A stretch of DNA of 64,000 bases from Celeribacter arenosi (GTDB lineage Bacteria > Pseudomonadota > Alphaproteobacteria > Rhodobacterales > Rhodobacteraceae). The stretch covers positions 62,001 to 126,000 of the forward strand of contig NZ_BAABDF010000001.1 in NCBI RefSeq assembly GCF_039539485.1. Direction: 5' to 3'. The notes beneath the pieces were generated by a model. That model was not told the origin of the DNA. It worked only from the letters and a program-made list of their open reading frames with translations, and ran no database searches. The translations under genes were made by a program, and so were the position numbers. Below are positions 1 to 7,966 of this stretch, piece by piece. Position 1 is the first letter of the stretch; each line of letters starts with the position of its first letter.

Positions 1-628
1 CGCGGCAATGCTACGTGACGCAGGCGCCGAGATTGTCGAAATCTCCCTGCCGCACACCAAATACGCGCTGCCCGCCTATTACGTCATCGCGCCTGCCGAA
101 GCGTCCTCCAACCTCGCCCGTTATGACGGGGTGCGCTATGGCCACCGTGCTAAGCTCGCGCAGGGTGAGGGCATTGACGACATGTATGAAAAGACCCGCG
201 CAGAGGGCTTTGGCCACGAAGTGCAACGCCGTGTGATGATCGGCACATATGTGTTGTCGGCGGGTTTCTACGACGCCTATTACAACCGCGCGCGCCGTGT
301 CCGTACCCTGATCAAACGCGATTTCGAACAGGTCTTTGCGCAAGGCATCGATGCAATCCTGACGCCGGCGACACCTTCGGCGGCCTTTGGTCTGGGTGAG
401 ATGTCCGAAAGCGATCCGATCCAGATGTATCTCAATGACGTCTTCACGGTGACCGTAAACCTCGCAGGCCTGCCCGGTATTGCCGTGCCCGCAGGGCTCG
501 ATGCAAAGGGGCTGCCGCTCGGTCTGCAACTGATCGGGCGTCCGTGGGAAGAGGGTGATCTGCTGAATATCGCGCATTCCCTTGAGGCATCATCGGGCTT
601 TGTTTCCAAGCCCGAAAAATGGTGGTAA
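1..628 (+). CDS. gatA: Glutamyl/aspartyl-tRNA amidotransferase subunit A, C-terminal part (5' truncated)
   Basis: The reading frame is open from base 2 and enters from outside the window, so only the last 209 or so residues are present. They match the end of the amidase-signature fold of GatA: a YDGVRYG segment, the GTYVLSAGFYDAYY stretch, LTPATPSAAF, the NLAGLPGIAVPAG loop and a GLPLGLQLIGRP tail. GatA releases ammonia from glutamine for the GatCAB complex, which amidates misacylated Glu-tRNA(Gln) or Asp-tRNA(Asn). The catalytic Ser-Ser-Lys region lies upstream of the window. Identification rests on family recognition; other amidase-signature enzymes are possible, but the C-terminal motifs fit GatA well. 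Confidence 0.93.
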   Translation, partial: AAMLRDAGAEIVEISLPHTKYALPAYYVIAPAEASSNLARYDGVRYGHRAKLAQGEGIDDMYEKTRAEGFGHEVQRRVMIGTYVLSAGFYDAYYNRARRVRTLIKRDFEQVFAQGIDAILTPATPSAAFGLGEMSESDPIQMYLNDVFTVTVNLAGLPGIAVPAGLDAKGLPLGLQLIGRPWEEGDLLNIAHSLEASSGFVSKPEKWW

Positions 629-666
629 GCCTTTCTGACGCTTATCTTTCAGCCGGAGTTGATCCT

Positions 667-1371
667 TTGATCCGACGCGCCTCATTCGTTTTTACCGCCC
701 TCGTAGCACTTGCTGCTTGCGAAACGCCTGTGCCCGATAGTGGTGCCGGTGTCGGGTTTGGCTCCTACGCCGATTATCAGGCGCAGCGCGAAGCACAGCT
801 CATCGCGCAGGGCGAGGGTGGCGGTGACGTGGCCGGATCGCTTGATGCGCGCGCGATTTCTCCCGAAACCGCATCCGCAACAGGTGCGCCGGCGGATCCG
901 ACTGGGCAGCTCGGTGACGAAGCCTTGGCCGCAATCGGTCAGGCACCGGCGGCTGTGACCAATTCGGTAGGCATCTCGGCCGAGAACGATTTTTCGGCCG
1001 TTTCCAGTGAACGCTCGATTGAACAGGACGCAGCCCTCGTTGCGGCCAACCGTCAGCAATACCAGGTTATCGAACCAACTGCCGTGCCCGCACGGCCCTC
1101 CGGCACCTCGCCGACCTTGGTCCAATACGCGCTGTCGACGACCAACAACGTGGGTCAGCCGATCTACTCGCGTCTCGTGGTGGGTGCCGATGCGCGCGCC
1201 GCGCGGGCGTGTGGGAAGTACCCGTCGCCGGACAAGGCGCAGTCGGATTTTCTCGCCAATGGCGGGCCGCAGCGCAATGCCAAGGGGCTGGACCCTGATG
1301 GCGATGGTTTCGCCTGTAGCTGGGACCCGCGGCCATTCCGTCTCGCCGCTCAGGCGCGCGTTTCCCAATAA
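667..1371 (+). CDS. Predicted lipoprotein with C-terminal excalibur-like calcium-binding motif
   Basis: I chose the TTG at 667 because it gives a clean lipoprotein signal (basic IRR, hydrophobic stretch, LAAC lipobox with Cys at about residue 18). The ATG at 619 would overlap gatA and bury the signal. The mature part is long, low-complexity and Ala/Gly/Ser/Thr-rich to about residue 170. A compact domain follows, with paired cysteines (ARACGKYPS and FACSWDP) and a GLDPDGDGFAC loop, the signature of excalibur-type extracellular calcium-binding domains. It follows gatA closely and sits four bases before the next gene. A periplasmic or outer-membrane role is inferred; the exact function is unknown. 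Confidence 0.72.
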   Translation: MIRRASFVFTALVALAACETPVPDSGAGVGFGSYADYQAQREAQLIAQGEGGGDVAGSLDARAISPETASATGAPADPTGQLGDEALAAIGQAPAAVTNSVGISAENDFSAVSSERSIEQDAALVAANRQQYQVIEPTAVPARPSGTSPTLVQYALSTTNNVGQPIYSRLVVGADARAARACGKYPSPDKAQSDFLANGGPQRNAKGLDPDGDGFACSWDPRPFRLAAQARVSQ

Positions 1372-1374
1372 CCA

Positions 1375-2061
1375 ATGTCTGATTTGACGATCCGTGACAT
1401 ACCGTCGCCCAATTGCGGTGAACGGCGCGGCGGGGTCGTGCCTGATATGGTGGTCATCCATTATACCGCGATGGAAAGCGCCGCTGCCGCCTGCGCGCGG
1501 CTGTGTTCGCAAGAGCATGAGGTTTCCGCACATTATCTGGTTGATATCACAGGGGAAATTATCCGTCTGGTGCCCGAAGATTTGCGGGCATGGCATGCGG
1601 GGGCGGGGGCGTGGGGGGATGTGACGGACGTCAATTCGCGCTCCATCGGTATCGAACTCGCCAACCGTGGTGCAGAGCCCTTTGCAGCGGCGCAGATGGA
1701 TGCGCTCGAGTTGCTTTTGGCCGATCTTTTGACGCGCCACCGGATCGCACCGGAGCGCGTGATCGGTCATCAGGATATGGCGCCTGCGCGCAAATCCGAT
1801 CCCGGACCGCGGTTCGATTGGCGGCGGCTGTCCCTGTCGGGATTGGCGGTTTGGCCCGAGGCGGGCGAGGCCGATCCATCGGGGTTTTTCGATGATTTGA
1901 CGGCGTTCGGCTATCCGCAGGCGGATGACCCAGCGCGACTGGCGGCTTTTCGGGCACGGTTTCGCCCCCGCCGTGAGGGCTCTGTGGATCGCATCGATGC
2001 CGGTCTCGCACACGATCTCGCCGCGCGCTTTCCCGTTGACCCCACGCCCGCGAATGCCTAA
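1375..2061 (+). CDS. N-acetylmuramoyl-L-alanine amidase (AmiD-like, Amidase_2)
   Basis: This 228-residue protein carries the zinc amidase (Amidase_2/PGRP-like) fold over about residues 20-150. Visible ligands are His29 in VVIHYTA, His132 in GHQDMAPARK and Asp142 in SDPGPRF; Glu94 in IGIELAN is the likely catalytic acid. This follows the AmiD pattern, which cleaves the bond between N-acetylmuramic acid and L-alanine, often on anhydro-muropeptides during wall recycling. No signal peptide is evident, so it may act in the cytoplasm like AmpD, or be exported with poor signal recognition. It starts just after the lipoprotein gene and probably shares its transcript; the rnpB gene follows within a dozen bases. 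Confidence 0.88.
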   Translation: MSDLTIRDIPSPNCGERRGGVVPDMVVIHYTAMESAAAACARLCSQEHEVSAHYLVDITGEIIRLVPEDLRAWHAGAGAWGDVTDVNSRSIGIELANRGAEPFAAAQMDALELLLADLLTRHRIAPERVIGHQDMAPARKSDPGPRFDWRRLSLSGLAVWPEAGEADPSGFFDDLTAFGYPQADDPARLAAFRARFRPRREGSVDRIDAGLAHDLAARFPVDPTPANA

Positions 2062-2071
2062 GTGCGACCTC

Positions 2072-2452
2072 GCGCGGATGGCTGGACGATCGCGGGGCTT
2101 TCGGGCCGCGAGGAAAGTCCGGACTCCATTAAGCAACGGTGCCGGGTAACGCCCGGCGGGGGTAACCCTAGGGACAGCGCCACAGAGAAGAGTCAGCCCT
2201 CTATACGGGGGTGAAGGTGAAACGGTGGGGTAAGAGCCCACCGCGGGACTGGCAACAGGACCGGCACGGCAAGCCCCACCGGGAGCAATGCCAAATAGGG
2301 GTTTCGCGCGGGGACTGTGTGCGGCAACGCATACCGCCCGCAGGGTCGCTTGAGCCCGAGAAGCCCGGGTTGGCAGCTTGAGCGTATCGGTAACGATGCG
2401 CCTAGAGGAATGATCGTCGTCAGACAGAATCCGGCTTACAGGCCGTCCGCGC
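2072..2452 (+). ncRNA. rnpB: RNase P RNA, class A
   Basis: This is the catalytic RNA of ribonuclease P, which trims the 5' leader of pre-tRNAs. The conserved GAGGAAAGTCCGGAC element lies at 2110-2124 and the matching 3' P4 strand ACAGAATCCGGCTTACA at 2425-2440. P1 is closed by GCGCGGATGGC (2072-2082) pairing with GCCGTCCGCGC (2442-2452), which sets both ends. Internal blocks such as the ACAGAGAAGAG-like region and GGTAAGAGCCCACCG are typical of alphaproteobacterial rnpB. Ends are accurate to a few bases. The long reverse ORF over this region is a shadow. Confidence 0.95.
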
Positions 2453-2597
2453 ATTTTCCCGCTCTACTCTGGCCCGAGCGCCCTATTTCTCGGCGGCGAT
2501 ACTGTGCAGTGCGACAACGCCGCCACGCATCCTTGTTGCCGCACTGTAGCTTTCGGCGCAGTATGGTTGGGAAGGTTTAGCAAGAGAGGGATTTGAT

Positions 2598-3308
2598 ATG
2601 AGTTTCGTAAAAACTTTGGCGACACTGGCCATCGGTTTTGCTGCGGCGAAGGGCGTGGGCAAAATGCGTGAAATGGGCGGCATGGATAAGGTGCGCGAAA
2701 GCATGCGCACCTCCGGCGAGCCGGGCGGAATGGGTGATCAGGTCGGCGAGATGGCCGAAAAGCTCGGGTTCCCGGGTGGCAAAGACGCCGTGCGCGACAT
2801 GTTCGGCAAATTTGGCAATCAGGCCGCGGATATGAGCGAAGCGACGGAGGCGGGGCTGGGCTCTCTTATGTCCGCGATGACCGGCGCGGCAAAGGTCGGT
2901 GCAGGTGGGTTGTCGGAAATGTTCGCCACCATGACCAAGGGCACGCCGGTAGGCGAAGTGGCCGAGGAAAACGCAAAGATCATGATCCGCGCCATGGTCA
3001 TGGCGGCGAAGGCCGACGGCGAGATTGACCCTGACGAGCGCACCAAAATTCTGGACCAGCTCACCGATGCATCGGATGAGGAAATGGACTTTGTCCAGAG
3101 CGTGCTTGATGCCCCTGTAGATCCTGTGGCGCTTGCGCAGGATGCAACCGAAACGACCAAGGCGCAGGTGTATTCTGCGGCGCTCATGGCGATTTCGGTC
3201 GACACGCCCGCCGAGCGAAACTTTCTGACGACGCTTGCGCAGGCATTGATGTTGGATGCGGCCAAAGTGACGGAAATTCACCAGACGATGGGTAAGCCCG
3301 TTCTGTAA
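2598..3308 (+). CDS. DUF533/YebE-like protein with TerB-like C-terminal domain
   Basis: The 236-residue product starts with a short hydrophobic segment (LATLAIGFAAAKGVG). A Gly/Met-rich linker follows to about residue 110, then a helical TerB-like domain with the ENAKIMIRAMVMAAKADGEI motif and a DPDE acidic turn. This is the layout of DUF533 (E. coli YebE-like) inner-membrane proteins, whose molecular function is unknown. The start is an ATG preceded by AAGAGAGGG. It is alone, followed by a stem-loop at 3319-3343. TerB-like folds are thought to bind metal through acidic residues, but no specific role can be assigned here. Confidence 0.8.
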   Translation: MSFVKTLATLAIGFAAAKGVGKMREMGGMDKVRESMRTSGEPGGMGDQVGEMAEKLGFPGGKDAVRDMFGKFGNQAADMSEATEAGLGSLMSAMTGAAKVGAGGLSEMFATMTKGTPVGEVAEENAKIMIRAMVMAAKADGEIDPDERTKILDQLTDASDEEMDFVQSVLDAPVDPVALAQDATETTKAQVYSAALMAISVDTPAERNFLTTLAQALMLDAAKVTEIHQTMGKPVL

Positions 3309-3318
3309 CCGGCCACTG

Positions 3319-3343
3319 GGGGCGCCGATTTGTTTGGCGCCCC
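3319..3343 (+). terminator. Stem-loop after the DUF533 gene
   Basis: GGGGCGCC (3319-3326) pairs with GGCGCCCC (3336-3343) around a 9-base loop, 11 bases after the stop codon. The following sequence is GTTTCGT rather than a clean T run, so termination may be inefficient. Confidence 0.6.
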
Positions 3344-3571
3344 GTTTCGTCGACGTGAAAGTGTTTGTGGCACTAAGCGTGGTTTTCCACGCCAGCGTGC
3401 ACCCTGCCTTTGGTCAGGCTGCAGATGGGGGACGCAAGTGACGTTGGATTCCTGAGCCGAAGGTTGGAAAAGCCGGTTGACTCGGGCGAGCATGCGAGTA
3501 AAAGGCGGGCTTCAAGGATTCCACGGGTTGGCCCGACCGCCCGTTGCACGACTTAAATTGGAGTAACCAAA
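3344..3571 (+). other. Non-coding leader region before rpmG
   Basis: About 230 bases hold no convincing ORF on either strand. A small perfect hairpin, GCGTGG-TTTT-CCACGC, lies near 3378-3393 and the word GGATTCC occurs twice (near 3448 and 3518). The region should hold the rpmG promoter and could encode a structured leader or small RNA. I do not recognise an Rfam-type consensus in it. Confidence 0.35.
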
Positions 3572-3739
3572 ATGGCGAAGCCGACGACGATCAAAATCCG
3601 TCTGAACTCGACCGCGGACACGGGCCACTTTTACGTGACCAAAAAGAACGCGCGTACCATGACCGAAAAGATGACCGTACGTAAGTACGATCCGGTCGCG
3701 CGCAAGCATGTCGAGTACAAAGAAGGCAAGATTAAGTAA
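3572..3739 (+). CDS. rpmG: 50S ribosomal protein L33
   Basis: A 55-codon gene encodes MAKPTTIKIRLNSTADTG and continues with HFYVTKKNARTMTEK and a lysine-rich KYDPVARKHVEYKEGKIK end, the standard length and pattern for proteobacterial L33. It lacks the four zinc-binding cysteines, so it is the zinc-independent (C-minus) form. L33 is a small component of the large ribosomal subunit near the E site. Start: ATG after TTGGAGTAACCAA, a good Shine-Dalgarno. It is monocistronic, with a strong terminator at 3763-3806. Confidence 0.97.
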   Translation: MAKPTTIKIRLNSTADTGHFYVTKKNARTMTEKMTVRKYDPVARKHVEYKEGKIK

Positions 3740-3762
3740 GCCATCTCTCGACACTGAAATGC

Positions 3763-3806
3763 AAAAGCCGCGCGACCCGAGACAGGTCGCGCGGTTTTTC
3801 TTTTTT
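3763..3806 (+). terminator. Rho-independent terminator of rpmG
   Basis: CCGCGCGACC (3768-3777) pairs perfectly with GGTCGCGCGG (3785-3794), preceded by AAAAG and followed by TTTTTCTTTTTT. This is a textbook intrinsic terminator 28 bases after the L33 stop codon. Confidence 0.93.
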
Positions 3807-3858
3807 ATGATCCTGCGACCTGCCTCTTCCCTGACTGACATGCCAGAGAGGAAGACCG

Positions 3859-4425
3859 ATGCTGGATCCTGTTCACGAACCCTACGCCCCCCCGCCACTG
3901 TCGCCCGTATGCGGCAAATCCTTGCCGCCCTTTATCATTCGCTCGGCGGTTCCTGACGACACCGATGCGCTCGCTGCGTTGCTACGCGAGGGCTATGGAG
4001 AGGGCTTAAGCGGGGATTACCACCCAAACGTTCTAAGTGCCGCTCTGCCGGTGATTTCGCAGCCCAAGGACGCCTTGGTACGGTCTGGCACATACTTCGT
4101 GGCCGATAGCGGCGCGGGGCGGTTGCTCGGCGCCGGGGGGTGGAGTTGGTCGGGGCCGCTCGGGGGGGTGCCGCCGCGCGACTGTGCGCACATGCGCCAT
4201 GTGGTCGTGGGGCGCGGGTTCAAAGGGCGCGGGATCGGGCGGCTGCTTTTGGGACATGCCCGCGCGTCGGCGCGCAGGGCAGGGGTGTCACGCCTTTTGT
4301 GCCTCTCCACGATCTCTGCGGCGGGCTTTTACGAGGCGCAGGGGTTCTCCCGTCAGGGTGAGGTGGCCCTTAGCCTGCAACCTGGTCTGAGCTTTCCAGC
4401 GGTGCAGATGGAAGGGCCTGCATGA
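3859..4425 (+). CDS. GNAT-family N-acetyltransferase
   Basis: The 188-residue product has a proline-rich N-terminal extension of about 25 residues. A GNAT fold follows: the N-terminal strand FIIRSAVPDDTDALAALLREG, the acetyl-CoA pyrophosphate loop RGFKGRGIGRLLLGHA (the R/Q-x-x-G-x-G/A motif) and the late FYEAQGF segment. It would transfer an acetyl group from acetyl-CoA to an amine; the substrate is not predictable. The start ATG follows GAGAGGAAGACCG. It is monocistronic and convergent with the BI-1 family gene, sharing a bidirectional terminator. Confidence 0.82.
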   Translation: MLDPVHEPYAPPPLSPVCGKSLPPFIIRSAVPDDTDALAALLREGYGEGLSGDYHPNVLSAALPVISQPKDALVRSGTYFVADSGAGRLLGAGGWSWSGPLGGVPPRDCAHMRHVVVGRGFKGRGIGRLLLGHARASARRAGVSRLLCLSTISAAGFYEAQGFSRQGEVALSLQPGLSFPAVQMEGPA

Positions 4426-4429
4426 AAAA

Positions 4430-4452
4430 GGGCCGGTCATTCAGACCGGCCC
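4430..4452. terminator. Bidirectional terminator
   Basis: GGGCCGGTC (4430-4438) and GACCGGCCC (4444-4452) form a 9-bp stem with a 5-base loop between two convergent genes. AAAA precedes it on the + strand, which reads as TTTT for transcription from the right. Confidence 0.85.
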
Positions 4453-4477
4453 TCAAATCAATCCAAGTATCGCGCGA

Positions 4478-5248
4478 TTATTCGCGATTGCCGAGGAATT
4501 GCAGCAGGAACATGAACAGGTTCACGAAGTCGAGGTAGAGGTTCAGGGCCCCCATGATTGCCGACTTGGCAAGCCATTCTGTGTCCATTGCATGGGCGTG
4601 GGCGATGTAGTCAGTCTTGATGCGCTGCGTGTCATAGGCTGTGAGGCCTGCGAAGATCAGCACGCCAACAACCGAGATCACAAATTCCATAAGCGCGGAG
4701 CCGAGGAAAATGTTCACGATCGAGGCGATGATCACACCGATCAGGCCCATGATCAGGAAGGCGCCCCAACCGGAAATGTCTTTCTTGGTTGTGTAACCCC
4801 AGAGCGACAGGCCCGCGAAGGCGATCGCGGTGATCAGGAAGGTCTGGGCGATCGACATGCCGGTAAAGACAAGAAAGATCGAGCTAAGCGACAGGCCCAT
4901 CACGGCCGCGTAGGCATAGAAATAGGTCTGTGCTGCCGCGGCTGACAGGCGATTGATCACGGCACCAAAGCCGAACACCATGGCAAGCGGTGCAAACATC
5001 AGCACCCATTTAAGCGGCGTGTTGTAGAGCGTTTGTCCGAGACCGGTGAGGTATTCGTTCGCGCCGATCTGGAATTCGGACGGGACGGCGGACACGGAAA
5101 GGTTCGCCAAGGCCCACGCGGCAAGAGCAGTAATGAGAAGGCCCACGGACATTGTGCCGTAGACTTTGTTCATATGGGCGCGAAGGCCCGCATCGATATC
5201 CGCTGTGCGCGTTGCAGCGCCTGCGTTCATCGTTCTGTAGTCGGCCAT
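4478..5248 (-). CDS. Bax inhibitor-1 (BI-1/YccA) family membrane protein
   Basis: The 256-residue protein has about seven hydrophobic segments after a short charged N-terminus. The BI-1 family hallmarks are visible: MNKVYGTMSVGLLITALAAW, the GYTTKKDISGWGAFLIMGLIG stretch and the C-terminal VGVLIFAGLTAYDTQRIK with the conserved TAYDTQ motif. Bacterial relatives (YccA, YbhL, BsYetJ) are inner-membrane proteins; some conduct calcium and YccA modulates FtsH. The start ATG is preceded on the minus strand by CAGGAGAAACC. It is monocistronic. Confidence 0.92.
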   Translation of the reverse strand: MADYRTMNAGAATRTADIDAGLRAHMNKVYGTMSVGLLITALAAWALANLSVSAVPSEFQIGANEYLTGLGQTLYNTPLKWVLMFAPLAMVFGFGAVINRLSAAAAQTYFYAYAAVMGLSLSSIFLVFTGMSIAQTFLITAIAFAGLSLWGYTTKKDISGWGAFLIMGLIGVIIASIVNIFLGSALMEFVISVVGVLIFAGLTAYDTQRIKTDYIAHAHAMDTEWLAKSAIMGALNLYLDFVNLFMFLLQFLGNRE

Positions 5249-5383
5249 TGACTGGTTTCTCCTGTGCGTCAGTGCGTAAACATATCACCGGCCGCAATCC
5301 GCGCCGGTTTCCTAACGGATATTGGCATTTCCACACCAGAATTCAAGGACAACTGGGAAGGAAGCGAATGTATCACGCATAAG

Positions 5384-5420
5384 AAAGCCCCCGCATGGCC
5401 TAAAGCGATGCGGGGGCTTT
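5384..5420 (-). terminator. Terminator of the DUF1127 gene
   Basis: AAAGCCCCCGCAT (5384-5396) is the exact inverse of ATGCGGGGGCTTT (5408-5420). On the minus strand the stem ends in CTTTCTT, 20 bases after the DUF1127 stop codon. This is a strong intrinsic terminator. Confidence 0.88.
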
Positions 5421-5440
5421 GATCAAAACTGAAAATTTGG

Positions 5441-5653
5441 TCAGCAGGTCCAGGAGCGCGGAGCATCCCAGAGCGGGCGTTCGGATTCGCGACGTGCTTC
5501 TTCACGTGTCAGGCCGATATCGGCGAGCATGTGGTCGTCGAGTTTCGACAGCGACTGACGCGTACGTGCCAGTTTGAGCGCTGTGACGACCCGAGAGACG
5601 ATTGAAGGGGCGCGGCGGGCGCCGGCGGCGGTAGAGAGGGACAGAGCCTGCAT
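5441..5653 (-). CDS. Small DUF1127 (YjiS-like) protein
   Basis: The 70-residue product starts at the internal ATG (5653), preceded on its strand by GGAAAGGATGCCCG; a longer upstream frame has no comparable ribosome site. The C-terminal half has the DUF1127 signature LARTRQSLSKLDDHMLADIGLTREEA, in which a short helical Arg-rich segment leads to the LxDIGLTR motif. Small DUF1127 proteins of alphaproteobacteria influence RNA turnover and phosphate or carbon metabolism, and some bind RNA. It is divergent from the LysR gene across a 122-bp shared promoter region, so the LysR protein may control it. Confidence 0.85.
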   Translation of the reverse strand: MQALSLSTAAGARRAPSIVSRVVTALKLARTRQSLSKLDDHMLADIGLTREEARRESERPLWDAPRSWTC

Positions 5654-5709
5654 CGGGCATCCTTTCCGTATAGTGATTTCAGACCAGAAGAGAATCATTT
5701 CTCTTGATG

Positions 5710-5734
5710 TTTATCGCCCATCACTTAAGATAAA
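5710..5734. promoter_or_regulatory. Dyad in the divergent DUF1127/LysR promoter region
   Basis: TTTATC (5710-5715) and GATAAA (5729-5734) form an inverted repeat with a 13-bp spacer between the divergent genes. The size and place fit a LysR-type operator, but the T-N11-A core is not clear, so this is tentative. Confidence 0.35.
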
Positions 5735-5775
5735 TAAAATGAATGTTTATTGACTGACGCATCACGGGAATTGAT

Positions 5776-6657
5776 ATGATCCGCAATCTCGACCTCACCG
5801 CCCTCCGCTCATTCGTTGCTGTTGCCGATTGTGGTGGTGTGACGCGCGCTGCGGGATATCTCAATCTCACCCAATCCGCGGTCTCGATGCAGATCAAGCG
5901 GCTGGAGCAATCGCTGGATACGCAGCTATTTGACCGGAGTTCGCGCAGCCTGATCCTCACGGGCGCGGGCGAGCAGCTATTGTCCTATGCGCGGCGAATG
6001 CTGGATCTCAACGACGAAGTGTACGGTCGGTTGACCTCAAAAGAGTATGAAGGCGAGATTGTGCTCGGCGTGCCCCATGACATTGTGTACCCCTCGATCC
6101 CGCTGGTGCTGCAACAATTCCACGCGCGATATCCCCGGATGCGGGTGAACCTCGTCTCTTCCTATACGATCAAGCTGCGCGAGATGTTTGAGCGGGGTGA
6201 GGCGGATATCATTTTGACGACCGAAGACGGTGTCGGGCCCAATGGTGAAACGATTATCGAATTGCCGCTGGTCTGGATCGGGGCGATTGGCGGCACGGCA
6301 TGGCGACAGCGACCGATCCGTCTGGCCTTTGAGCACAAATGCATTTTCCGCAAAGGTGTTCAGGTCGCGCTCGATCGTGCCGGTATCCCGTGGGAAATGG
6401 CAATCGAAAGCGATCAGACCCGCACCATCGAGGCCTCGGTTTCCGCAGACCTTGCGGTACATGCGATCCTCGAAGGATCCAGCCCGCCCCAGACTGAGTC
6501 CATTGCCCATGGCGGGGCCTTGCCCGAACTCGCGTCCAAAAAGGTCAATCTATACGCCAGCGACCTTTTCAAAGGGGAGCCCGCAGTCGCCCTCGGTGAT
6601 CTGATCCGCGCGTCCTATTCCATGCGTGCCGGGCGCGTGCCGATTGCAGCGCAATAG
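5776..6657 (+). CDS. LysR-family transcriptional regulator
   Basis: The 293-residue protein has the LysR winged helix-turn-helix at about residues 5-64 (LDLTALRSFVAVADCGGVTRAAG, then LTQSAVSMQIKRLEQSL and LFDRSSRSLILT). A periplasmic-binding-like effector domain follows from about residue 92 (GEIVLGVPHDIVYP). Such regulators usually control a divergent or adjacent gene in response to a small metabolite. The divergent DUF1127 gene is the obvious candidate; the downstream oxidoreductase is convergent. The effector cannot be read from the sequence. The ATG at 5776 gives the expected N-terminus. Confidence 0.92.
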   Translation: MIRNLDLTALRSFVAVADCGGVTRAAGYLNLTQSAVSMQIKRLEQSLDTQLFDRSSRSLILTGAGEQLLSYARRMLDLNDEVYGRLTSKEYEGEIVLGVPHDIVYPSIPLVLQQFHARYPRMRVNLVSSYTIKLREMFERGEADIILTTEDGVGPNGETIIELPLVWIGAIGGTAWRQRPIRLAFEHKCIFRKGVQVALDRAGIPWEMAIESDQTRTIEASVSADLAVHAILEGSSPPQTESIAHGGALPELASKKVNLYASDLFKGEPAVALGDLIRASYSMRAGRVPIAAQ

Positions 6658-6679
6658 AGGTGACGCTCGCGCGCGCAGC

Positions 6680-7645
6680 TTAGAATGTGATGACGACCTT
6701 TCCGGTGGCCTCACGGGTGCGCAGTAGATCGAGGCCCTTTTCGACCTGATCTGCGGGCAAGCGGTGGGACAGGTGCGGCGTGATGCGCCCCTCGTCGGCC
6801 CATGTCATCAGCGTCTCGAGCGATGCGCGTAGCGGCGCGGGGTTGAACTGGTAATAGGCACCCCAGTAGAACCCGATCGCGGTGATGTTTTTGACCAACA
6901 TGTGGTTGGGCTTCATCTCGGGCACGCCGCCTGCAAACCCGATCAGCAGGTAGCGACCGTCCGGATTGGTGGCACGAAAGCAGGGTTCATAAAGGGGCCC
7001 GCCCACGGCGTCATAGACCACATCCGCCCCGCCGAGCGCTTTGATCTGGTCGCGGATGTCGGGGGCGTCGGCATCGATCAGGTGATCTGCGCCCGCTGCC
7101 TTTGCCACGGCGAGCTTGTCTGCGCCACGCGCAATGGCGATTACTTCCGCCCCCATGATTTTACCGATCTCGACCGCCGTCAGGCCCACGCCGCCCGCAG
7201 CCCCCGTTACGACGAGGCGCTCCCCCGGCTTCAGCTGCGCTTTGTAGTCGAGCGCCATATGCGATGTGCCATAGGCAATTTGGAGCGCCGCGCCGGTTTC
7301 GTAGTCGACCCCGTCGGGTAGTTTTATGGCGCGGGCGGCCTGAAACGTGCCATGCGTGGCCAAGCCGCCTTGGCCTGCGTAAATGGCAACGCGGTCACCC
7401 GTCGCAAAACCGACGCCCTCCCCACAGGCCGTGATGTCACCGGCAAGCTCGAGACCGAGGACAAAGGGTGGCGCAGGCGTATCCTGATATGTCCCCTTGA
7501 TCATCAGCAAGTCTGCGAAGTTCAAGGCGCAGGCACGGATGCGCACCGAGATCTCTCCCGGCCCGGGTTGGGCCACTTCGAGGGGCTTCCAGACCGGCAT
7601 TTGACCCGCTTGGAAAAGGGTGAAGGCTTGAGATTGTTCCGACAT
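6680..7645 (-). CDS. Quinone-oxidoreductase-like NADPH-dependent MDR protein
   Basis: A 321-residue medium-chain dehydrogenase/reductase of the zinc-free quinone oxidoreductase type. The N-terminal GroES-like domain has ACALNFADLLMIKGTYQ and FVLGLELAG. The Rossmann domain starts near residue 140 with the nucleotide motif VTGAAGGVGLTAVEIGK. No structural-zinc cysteine cluster is present. The start at 7645 gives MSEQSQAFTLF; 14 upstream codons in frame lack a good ribosome site. It would reduce quinones or enoyl-type compounds; the substrate is unknown. A TTTGCAAA word lies about 80 bp upstream (7726-7733), similar to sites near pccR and pccB. Confidence 0.88.
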   Translation of the reverse strand: MSEQSQAFTLFQAGQMPVWKPLEVAQPGPGEISVRIRACALNFADLLMIKGTYQDTPAPPFVLGLELAGDITACGEGVGFATGDRVAIYAGQGGLATHGTFQAARAIKLPDGVDYETGAALQIAYGTSHMALDYKAQLKPGERLVVTGAAGGVGLTAVEIGKIMGAEVIAIARGADKLAVAKAAGADHLIDADAPDIRDQIKALGGADVVYDAVGGPLYEPCFRATNPDGRYLLIGFAGGVPEMKPNHMLVKNITAIGFYWGAYYQFNPAPLRASLETLMTWADEGRITPHLSHRLPADQVEKGLDLLRTREATGKVVITF

Positions 7646-7966
7646 AATACAATTCTTACAGGAAGTTTTGTTGCGCGACTCACGCATTTTGACGTGTTAT
7701 AGCCCTAGAGGTTGTGGGGACATATTTTGCAAATTGCGAAGTTTGCCCAAAAAACACGCTTGGGTTTAGTTGGTTTTGCCATTTGATTGAGTTGAATCGG
7801 ATTGGCGTTCTGCGAAGTGAATCAAAATTTTTTATATAGATCAATATATTACGCATGAATTTTTTGAGCTTGTCCAAAAAGACAGGTTGAGTGAAGTCTA
7901 AAAGCCTTAGAAATGTGCTATGCACGCATAGGTAAAGCGTATCGAAGAGTTGAAGGAGCGGTCAGA
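7646..7966. other. AT-rich intergenic region between divergent MDR and XRE genes
   Basis: About 320 bp with no supported gene, clearly more AT-rich than its surroundings (for example TTTTTTATATAGATCAATAT at 7830). It should contain both divergent promoters. TTTGCAAA at 7726-7733 and TTTGCCCA at 7742-7749 are the only recognisable words; they resemble the elements upstream of pccR. Confidence 0.5.

Noticed and set aside
682..2454. A 590-residue reverse ORF across the lipoprotein, amidase and rnpB genes.
   Set aside because: It runs antisense to recognised genes and to RNase P RNA and shows no family words; it arises from high G+C codon bias.
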